In this document: piece by piece, positions 6,422 to 11,674 of the stretch | How the letters are laid out: each line of letters opens with the position of its first letter | How positions within the stretch are numbered: the first letter of the stretch is position 1 | Assembly: GCA_019414545.1 (NCBI GenBank) | Contig: DXLV01000049.1 | Location: forward strand, 1 to 11,674 | Source: Collinsella sp. | GTDB taxonomy: Bacteria; Actinomycetota; Coriobacteriia; Coriobacteriales; Coriobacteriaceae | Direction of reading: 5' to 3' | Length of the DNA: 11,674 nt | Position numbers and translations under genes: made by a program | Notes under the pieces: generated by a model | What the model was told of the DNA's origin: nothing | Databases searched by the model: none | Seen by the model: only the letters and a program-made list of their open reading frames with translations

Positions 6422-6456
6422 GGGCATCACCTCCCGTCGCATGGAGGGCGCTGCCC
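6422..6456 (-). promoter_or_regulatory. 5' UTR hairpin hiding the ribosome binding site of the 41-residue peptide
   Basis: Read on the minus strand, GGGCA pairs with TGCCC (outer stem, 5 bp). CCCTCC pairs with GGGAGG (inner stem, 6 bp) around the loop ATGCGAC. A symmetric 3+3 internal loop (GCG/TGA) lies between the stems. The whole Shine-Dalgarno is paired and the start codon touches the stem base, so translation should be kept low unless the mRNA is processed or refolds. Such sequestration is common in type I toxin mRNAs. Confidence 0.6.
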
Positions 6457-6480
6457 GGCACATGGAACTGCCGTCAACAA

Positions 6481-6509
6481 CTGCAATTCTATCAAAGTAC
6501 TGCTATAAA
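6481..6509 (+). promoter_or_regulatory. Extended -10 promoter, probably for the exonuclease gene
   Basis: TGCTATAAA (6501-6509) is an extended -10, with a weak CTGCAA -35 at 6481-6486 and a 17-bp spacer. The predicted start near 6516 leaves a leader of about 160 bases before the GTG at 6680. The leader shows no clear structure; it holds a 29-codon frame at 6572-6661. Confidence 0.45.
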
Positions 6510-6525
6510 TACGAATATATGTTCG

Positions 6526-6552
6526 ATAATAACAGTGACGTGATTCTCTCAA
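6526..6552 (-). promoter_or_regulatory. Divergent promoter, probably for the 41-residue peptide
   Basis: On the minus strand TGTTATTAT (extended -10, hexamer at 6531-6526) follows TTGAGA (6552-6547) with a short 15-bp spacer. The expected start near 6519 gives a leader of about 97 bases ending in the hairpin that hides the ribosome binding site. The spacing is not ideal, so confidence is modest. Confidence 0.4.
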
Positions 6553-6679
6553 AGTGTGGCTTTACGCAAAGATGCCGGAAAGCCGTGCTGTGCGATTTCA
6601 TGTCCGCACGGGTTCCTATCCTTACGGCAATGTAGCCGCCTATGTAACGAGCGGCAGTTGACGGAGAAAGGCCCTGACC

Positions 6680-7414
6680 GTGCCAGACAAAAAGACGCCG
6701 GATATCTCGGCTATCGATACGACGAACTTTGCGCGCCAGATCGTGCTGGACTTTGAGTTTGCGCCGGTGCCAAAGCAGCGCCAGCGCCGTGGACTGCGCA
6801 ATGAGATTATCGAGGTCGGCGCCGTCAAGCTCGATTACCACGGCAACGTTGTGGGCGAGTTCTCGCAGTTTGTGCAGACGGAATTTACCGAAGGCGTTGC
6901 GTTTCCCGTCCGCGAGCTTACGGGGATATCGGCCGTGGACACCGCGATGGCCGATCCGCTCTATGTGGTGATCAAAAGGCTCAGCGATTGGATCGGTCGC
7001 TACTCCGCCCAGGTGGTTTGCTGGAGCGGGGCGGACCGGCGACAGCTTTTGACCGAGTGCCAGGCAAAGCACATCGATCTTTCCGTATTTCCTACGGACT
7101 GGGCCGACCTGCAGGCGTTTTACACCTCGATTATGGACGTGGGCAGCTACGGGTGCGTCTCTTTGAGTGACGCGGCAACGTGGTTTGGCATCGAGTTCGA
7201 CGAGTCGACGGGCCACGCCCACAGCGCCTTAGCCGATGCGCGCGTGACCGCCAGGCTGCTCAAGCAAGTGATGGACGGGGACTACCGCGTGAGCCCGCGC
7301 GCCCAGGAAGTCCGCCAACGGTGGGGGATAGGTGAGCGAGCTCAGACACGCCTTTCCAGCAAGTGCCCCGAGCTGGGCGACCTGCTGCTGAAGCTGAAGG
7401 CGGAGGGGAGGTAG
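6680..7414 (+). CDS. DEDDh-family 3'-5' exonuclease (RNase T/DnaQ-like)
   Basis: This 244-residue cytoplasmic protein has the four acidic DEDDh positions in order: D24 and E26 in VLDFEF, D119 in WSGADRR, and H181-x4-D186 in HSALADAR. NEIIEVGAV at 41-49 is the usual strand after ExoI. The exonuclease domain spans about 20-200. The last 45 residues are basic and have no recognised domain. It most resembles the ERI1/KapD-like and RNase-T groups, so an RNA or short single-strand DNA substrate is possible, but the substrate cannot be read from sequence. The start is GTG at 6680 with AAAGG 8-9 bases before. An in-frame TGA at 6659-6661 separates it from a 29-codon frame upstream. It stands alone between the small-peptide locus and the restriction operon. 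Confidence 0.82.
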   Translation: MPDKKTPDISAIDTTNFARQIVLDFEFAPVPKQRQRRGLRNEIIEVGAVKLDYHGNVVGEFSQFVQTEFTEGVAFPVRELTGISAVDTAMADPLYVVIKRLSDWIGRYSAQVVCWSGADRRQLLTECQAKHIDLSVFPTDWADLQAFYTSIMDVGSYGCVSLSDAATWFGIEFDESTGHAHSALADARVTARLLKQVMDGDYRVSPRAQEVRQRWGIGERAQTRLSSKCPELGDLLLKLKAEGR

Positions 7415-7422
7415 GCGGGGCT

Positions 7423-7461
7423 CCGGGAATGACCTCTGACTCGATTCGCCGGGGCTCTTTT
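7423..7461 (+). terminator. Possible terminator after the exonuclease gene
   Basis: CCGGGAAT (7423-7430) pairs with ATTCGCCGG (7444-7452) with one bulged G, around a 13-base loop. TTTT begins six bases later and TGATTTCTTT follows. The late, interrupted T-tract makes it a moderate candidate. Confidence 0.45.
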
Positions 7462-7487
7462 GATTTCTTTGGAGCTTTCGCACGGGG

Positions 7488-7517
7488 CTGACTTTACTCC
7501 GTCTCATTTCGTATAAA
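7488..7517 (+). promoter_or_regulatory. Promoter of the hsdRMS operon
   Basis: CTGACT (7488-7493) and TATAAA (7512-7517) are 18 bp apart. The expected start near 7524 leaves about 80 bases before the preferred ATG of hsdR at 7605. No operator was recognised. Confidence 0.5.
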
Positions 7518-7604
7518 GCAGCTGCTAGATTGCATGGTGATGATAAAATTAATCAGTTCAACACCAACAGTTGCCGCTTTGCGCAATGGGGAGTTCCGAG
7601 ACGT

Positions 7605-9941
7605 ATGAACGAGTCTGATACACGGCTTAAGCTCATCGATCCTGCGATTATGAAGTCGTGGGATCGCAACACCCAAGTCTTCACTGAGTATTTCTTTACC
7701 AGTGGCGAGATCGTTGTGCGCGGAAGTGTGGTTACCCGTAAAGACAAGAAGAAGGCTGACTACCTTCTGATGTATGCCCCGGGCATTCCTATCGCAATCG
7801 TCGAGGCCAAGGATACGGAGCACACCGTTGATGCCGGTCTTCAACAGGGGATGGGATATGCCCAGCTGCTCGATATTCCGTTTGCGTACAGCTCAAACGG
7901 AAAGAGTTTTGTTGAACACGATTTTCTTACCGGGAAAGAGCGCGCTTTTGCCATGGACGAGTTCCCCACTCCGGCGGAACTCTGGACACGATACTCAAAA
8001 GCTAAGGGGCTTGAGCATCCGTATAGCCAGGAGATTGTGACCGCTCCGTATTACCAGGAGCACGGTGGCAATCACCCTCGCTACTATCAGTGCATCGCCA
8101 TCAATCGTACGCTTGAAGCTATTGCGCGAGGCAAGAATCGCATCTTGCTCGTTATGGCAACGGGAACAGGAAAGACTTTTACGGCTTTTCAAATCGTTCA
8201 TCGCTTGCGACAGACTACCGAGGTTCGTAAGGTTCTCTATCTGGCGGACCGCAATATTCTCGTCGATCAGACCATAGACGGCGATTTCAAGCCCCTCAAG
8301 AGGGTTACAACCAAGGTCGTAGGTCGAAAGCTCGATTCTGCTTACGAGATCTATTTCTCGCTCTACCAACAGCTTGTTGGAGAAAACGGTGAAGAAATAT
8401 TCCGCGAGTTCGACTCGGAATTCTTCGATTTGATTATCGTCGACGAGTGCCATCGCGGAAGCGCCGCGGCGGACTCCGCATGGCGTAAGGTACTTGAGTA
8501 TTTCAATTGTGCAATTCAAATCGGTATGACGGCCACGCCAAAGGAGACTGAAGAGGTTTCAAACATTACCTACTTCGGCGAACCTGTCTACACCTACTCC
8601 CTTAAACAGGGAATCGAGGATGGCTTTCTTGCCCCGTATAAAGTTATTCGCCCTAAGCTGAGCGTCGACATTTACGGATACCGTACTGAGGAAGGCGCCG
8701 TAGATGATCGCGGCGAAGCTCTGCCCAAACGTGTTTTCGAGAAGCAAGACTTCGACAGCGAGATTGTCATCAAAGAGCGCTACGAGGAAGTTGCCAAGCG
8801 GATAACTCAATTTCTAAAGGAGACGGGTCGTTACTCCAAGACCATAGTCTTTTGCGTTGACATCGAGCATGCCGAAAACATGCGACGTGCCCTTGTAAAC
8901 GAGAACGCCGATATCGTAAGAGATCACCCCACCTACATCATGAAGATTACGGGTGACGACAGGGAAGGTAAAGCGCAGTTAGATAACTTCATCGACCCCG
9001 ACGAGAAATACCCGACCATCGTCACGACTTCGAAACTTCTCACCACTGGCGTTAATTGCAAGACGTGTAAGGTGGTCGTGCTCGACAACAAGTTCGGTGA
9101 GCACGGAATGACGGAGTTCAAGCAGATTATCGGCCGGGGAACCCGTATTTGTGAGGACTACGACAAACGCTATTTCACCATCCTCGATTTTCGTGATGCA
9201 TCGCGTCTGTTCGCAGATCCCGAGTTCGATGGCGAGCCTGTTGTTGTGTTTGAACCGAATCCTGACGAACCCATCGCTGGACCTGGTCCCGATGACAACG
9301 ACGACAAAACCGGCCCTGTTCTGCCTCCGCCTCCGATCGTAGACCCACCCGTATTACCGCCGGACGATCCGTCTCCCCATATGAAATATCACGTTCATGG
9401 GGCCGACGTCTATATAGTGTCGGAGATGGTGCAGTATTACTCCTCCGATGGCCTTCTTGTAACTGAGAGCCTTAAGGACTATACGCGGAAAAACATTCTT
9501 GGCGAATATGACACTCTTGACCACTTCCTAGCGGCGTGGAGCTCCGAACATAAGAAGCAGGCGATTATCGATGAGCTGCGCGCTCATGGCGTATTTCTAG
9601 ATGAGCTGCGGCACGAGACTGGCCAGGAACAAATGAGCGATTTTGACCTCATCTGCCATATTGCTTACGACCAGAGGCCCCTGACGCGCAGTGAGAGGGC
9701 CAATAGTGTCAAGAAAAAGGGCGTGCTCTATGAGTATGCCGGCGTCGCCCGTGAGGTCCTTGAAGCGCTTCTCGACAAATATGCGACGTCGAACCTCGTA
9801 GACTTGGACGACACCCACGTTCTCGACCTCGAGGAGTTTCGTCGGTTTGGCAGCCCAATGAAGATCGTTGCCGCATTCGGCGGCAAACAACAGTACATTC
9901 AAGCAGCGCAGATGCTCGAGGACGAGCTCTACATCGCATAG
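7605..9941 (+). CDS. hsdR: Type I restriction enzyme, R (nuclease/translocase) subunit, EcoAI/EcoEI-like
   Basis: This 778-residue motor-nuclease subunit cleaves DNA lacking the system's methylation. Numbered from the chosen ATG, the N-terminal PD-(D/E)XK nuclease shows D52 and E67-x-K69 (IAIVEAKD). The superfamily 2 helicase shows Walker A ATGTGKT (185-191), DECH (280-283), TATP (309-312) and QIIGRGTR (507-514). A proline- and acid-rich linker at about 550-591 leads to the EcoEI-type C-terminal domain that contacts the methylase. The length near 800 residues fits type IB enzymes and not the longer IA/IC forms. The frame is open back to a TTG at 7530, but that codon lacks a ribosome site and lies almost at the predicted transcript start. 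The ATG at 7605 has GGGGAG 11 bases upstream and begins MNESDTRLKLID, like relatives. No inactivating change was seen. Confidence 0.93.
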   Translation: MNESDTRLKLIDPAIMKSWDRNTQVFTEYFFTSGEIVVRGSVVTRKDKKKADYLLMYAPGIPIAIVEAKDTEHTVDAGLQQGMGYAQLLDIPFAYSSNGKSFVEHDFLTGKERAFAMDEFPTPAELWTRYSKAKGLEHPYSQEIVTAPYYQEHGGNHPRYYQCIAINRTLEAIARGKNRILLVMATGTGKTFTAFQIVHRLRQTTEVRKVLYLADRNILVDQTIDGDFKPLKRVTTKVVGRKLDSAYEIYFSLYQQLVGENGEEIFREFDSEFFDLIIVDECHRGSAAADSAWRKVLEYFNCAIQIGMTATPKETEEVSNITYFGEPVYTYSLKQGIEDGFLAPYKVIRPKLSVDIYGYRTEEGAVDDRGEALPKRVFEKQDFDSEIVIKERYEEVAKRITQFLKETGRYSKTIVFCVDIEHAENMRRALVNENADIVRDHPTYIMKITGDDREGKAQLDNFIDPDEKYPTIVTTSKLLTTGVNCKTCKVVVLDNKFGEHGMTEFKQIIGRGTRICEDYDKRYFTILDFRDASRLFADPEFDGEPVVVFEPNPDEPIAGPGPDDNDDKTGPVLPPPPIVDPPVLPPDDPSPHMKYHVHGADVYIVSEMVQYYSSDGLLVTESLKDYTRKNILGEYDTLDHFLAAWSSEHKKQAIIDELRAHGVFLDELRHETGQEQMSDFDLICHIAYDQRPLTRSERANSVKKKGVLYEYAGVAREVLEALLDKYATSNLVDLDDTHVLDLEEFRRFGSPMKIVAAFGGKQQYIQAAQMLEDELYIA

Positions 9942-9960
9942 AGAAAGGTAACGATAGCAA

Positions 9961-11439
9961 ATGGCACTGGGATCTCTTGTAAAGACCCTGCAGAACATCA
10001 TGCGCAAAGACGCCGGCATCAATGGCGATGCGCAGCGCATCGAGCAGATGACTTGGCTTTTCTTCCTCAAGATTTACGATGCCAAGGAGCAGGAGTGGGA
10101 GTTTCACGATGACTCCTATCAGTCCATCATCCCCGAGCGCCTACGCTGGTATAGCTGGGCGCACGATGCGAAAGACGGCAAGGCGCTTACTGGCGATGAG
10201 CTTCTCGACTTTGTAAACAATGATCTATTCAAGACTCTTGAGAGTCTTGAGCTTGCACCTGATGCGCCTTTGCGACACGTCGTCGTCAAGGCTGCTTTTA
10301 CTGACGCCAACAACTACATGAAGGATGGGATTCTGCTTCGTCAAGTCATCAACGAGATTGACGAATCGGTTGACTTTACCGAGTACAAAGAGCGCCACGC
10401 CTTCGGTGAAATTTACGAGACCATCCTGAAAGACTTGCAGTCCGCAGGTAATGCCGGCGAGTTTTACACGCCCCGAGCGGTGACTGACTTTATGGCCCAG
10501 GCGCTTGCGCCCAAGCTCGGCGAGACTGTGGCTGACTTCGCGTGTGGCACGGGCGGCTTTTTGACGAGCGCCCTCAAGATTCTCGACTCCCAGGTTCAGA
10601 CTCCAGCCGATCGTGAACTCTATGCAAGATCGGTATACGGTGTCGAGAAGAAGCAGCTCCCTTACCTGCTGTGCGTGACCAACATGCTGTTGCACGATAT
10701 CGATAATCCTGAAGTCTTTCACGATAACTCTCTCGAGAAGGACGTTCGCGAGTGGAAGCACAAGCCTGACGGCCAGTTTGACGTTGTACTTATGAACCCG
10801 CCCTATGGCGGGTCCGAGAGTGCATCAGTGCAAAACAACTTCCCTGTCGCCCTCCGTAGCTCCGAGACCGCAGATCTATTCCTTGGACTCATTCTTTATC
10901 GTCTTAAGCGAGGCGGCCGCGCTGCTGTTATCATTCCGGATGGTTTTCTCTTTGGCCAGGATAGTGCAAAGACGGAGATCAAGCGTCGCCTGCTTGAGGA
11001 CATGAACCTGCATACTGTCTTGCGCCTTCCGCAGAGTGTCTTCGCTCCGTACACGAGCATCACTACTAACGTTCTGTTCTTCGATAATACGGGGGCCTCT
11101 GAGGGCGTTTGGTTCTATCGCATGGATATGCCCGAGGGGTATAAACACTTCTCTAAGACCAAGCCCATTAGGATCGAACATTTTGCACCTGTAAAGGAAT
11201 GGTGGGAGAACCGTCGGGATATCGAGGAAGACGGCAATCCCAAGGCCAAGTTCTATACGGTTGACGAGTTGCGAGACGGCGGCTTTAACTTTGACGTATG
11301 CGGCTATCCTCACGAGGAAGAGGAGATCTTACCGCCTGACGAACTGATCAGGAACTACAAAGAAGAGCGTGCTAAGCTCGATGCCGAGATTGACCAGAGG
11401 CTTGCTCGTATTTGCGAGATTCTTGGGATTGAGGCGTAG
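9961..11439 (+). CDS. hsdM: Type I restriction-modification DNA methyltransferase, M subunit
   Basis: This 492-residue N6-adenine methyltransferase uses S-adenosylmethionine and acts in an M2S complex, with R subunits added for restriction. Residues 1-140 are the helical HsdM N-terminal domain (TWLFFLKIYD at 31-40). GEFYTPR lies at 166-172, motif I FACGTGG at 193-199 and the catalytic NPPY at 279-282. The C-terminal 35 residues form a charged helix suited to pairing with HsdS. The length matches type IB methylases (about 490). It begins 19 bp after hsdR, with AAAGG about 12 bases before the ATG, and its TAG directly abuts the hsdS ATG. All key residues are present, so an active enzyme is likely. 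Confidence 0.95.
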   Translation: MALGSLVKTLQNIMRKDAGINGDAQRIEQMTWLFFLKIYDAKEQEWEFHDDSYQSIIPERLRWYSWAHDAKDGKALTGDELLDFVNNDLFKTLESLELAPDAPLRHVVVKAAFTDANNYMKDGILLRQVINEIDESVDFTEYKERHAFGEIYETILKDLQSAGNAGEFYTPRAVTDFMAQALAPKLGETVADFACGTGGFLTSALKILDSQVQTPADRELYARSVYGVEKKQLPYLLCVTNMLLHDIDNPEVFHDNSLEKDVREWKHKPDGQFDVVLMNPPYGGSESASVQNNFPVALRSSETADLFLGLILYRLKRGGRAAVIIPDGFLFGQDSAKTEIKRRLLEDMNLHTVLRLPQSVFAPYTSITTNVLFFDNTGASEGVWFYRMDMPEGYKHFSKTKPIRIEHFAPVKEWWENRRDIEEDGNPKAKFYTVDELRDGGFNFDVCGYPHEEEEILPPDELIRNYKEERAKLDAEIDQRLARICEILGIEA

Positions 11440-11674
11440 ATGAAGGCAAAAGACCTGAAGAACTCAATCCTTCAAATGGCAATTGAGGGCAAGCTTGTGC
11501 CGCAGGATCCGAACGACGAGCCTGCCAGCGTCCTTCTCGAACGTATTCGTGAAGAAAAGCATAAGCTTATTGCTGAAGGTAAGGCCAAATTCCCGAAGGG
11601 CGGGGAGAGCATTATCTATATCGGTTCCGATGGCTCCCCCTATGAGAAGAGGGTAGACGCTAAGGGGCGCGTGC
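11440..11674 (+). CDS. hsdS: Type I restriction-modification specificity subunit, N-terminal part
   Basis: Only the first 78 residues fall in the window and the frame is open to the last base. The start MKAKDLKNSILQMAIEGKLV followed by PQDPNDEPASVLLERI is highly characteristic of the N-terminal arm of HsdS in the EcoAI-like group, which precedes the first target recognition domain. The ATG follows the hsdM stop with no gap (TAGATG), so translation is probably coupled. The recognition domains, and so the target sequence, lie beyond the window. Confidence 0.93.
   Translation, partial: MKAKDLKNSILQMAIEGKLVPQDPNDEPASVLLERIREEKHKLIAEGKAKFPKGGESIIYIGSDGSPYEKRVDAKGRV

Noticed and set aside
6336..6635. 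99-codon + strand frame across the small-peptide locus.
   Set aside because: It has no ribosome site and overlaps the peptide gene, its leader hairpin and both divergent promoters; the opposite strand explains the region better.
7530..7604. Longer N-terminus for HsdR starting at TTG 7530.
   Set aside because: There is no Shine-Dalgarno, the codon is rare as a start and lies about 6 bases from the predicted transcript start. The ATG at 7605 matches the usual beginning of the family.

Overview
The window is high-GC actinobacterial DNA. The gene content (YgfK-like flavoprotein, a tetra-cluster ferredoxin, an XdhD-like molybdenum hydroxylase and an actinobacterial AbiEi-like protein) points to an anaerobic gut Coriobacteriia, most like Collinsella. 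The genus is an inference from protein style and composition, not from a search.

Region 1 (1-4110) is the 3' part of a purine/selenium-hydroxylase operon on the + strand: the C-terminal part of a YgfK-type iron-sulfur flavoprotein, a small ferredoxin with four [4Fe-4S] motifs, and a 925-residue XdhD-like hydroxylase with fused [2Fe-2S] and molybdopterin domains but no FAD domain. They probably form one electron path: purine, Mo centre, [2Fe-2S], ferredoxin, flavoprotein. A hairpin terminator closes the operon.

Region 2 (4115-6150) is non-coding repeat DNA around one minus-strand gene. The first array has ten complete 46-bp palindromic units and a half unit, with a 61-62 bp period. Its units change orientation between the fifth and sixth. 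Two further units and a fragment lie at 6007-6144. Between the arrays is an AbiEi-like protein with a nuclease-like C-terminal half and no visible AbiEii partner.

Region 3 (6199-6552) is a compact locus that looks like an undescribed type I toxin-antitoxin pair. A 41-residue peptide (hydrophobic helix, Arg/Lys tail) lies on the minus strand. Its ribosome binding site sits in a long hairpin. A convergent short RNA with its own promoter and strong terminator overlaps the 3' end of the peptide gene.

Region 4 (6680-11674) holds a DEDDh exonuclease followed by a type I restriction-modification operon, hsdR-hsdM-hsdS, of the size seen in the IB (EcoAI/EcoEI-like) group. hsdS runs off the window. 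The hsd genes look less GC-rich than the hydroxylase operon, as expected for acquired defence DNA. Regions 2-4 together read as an accessory/defence island placed after a core metabolic operon.
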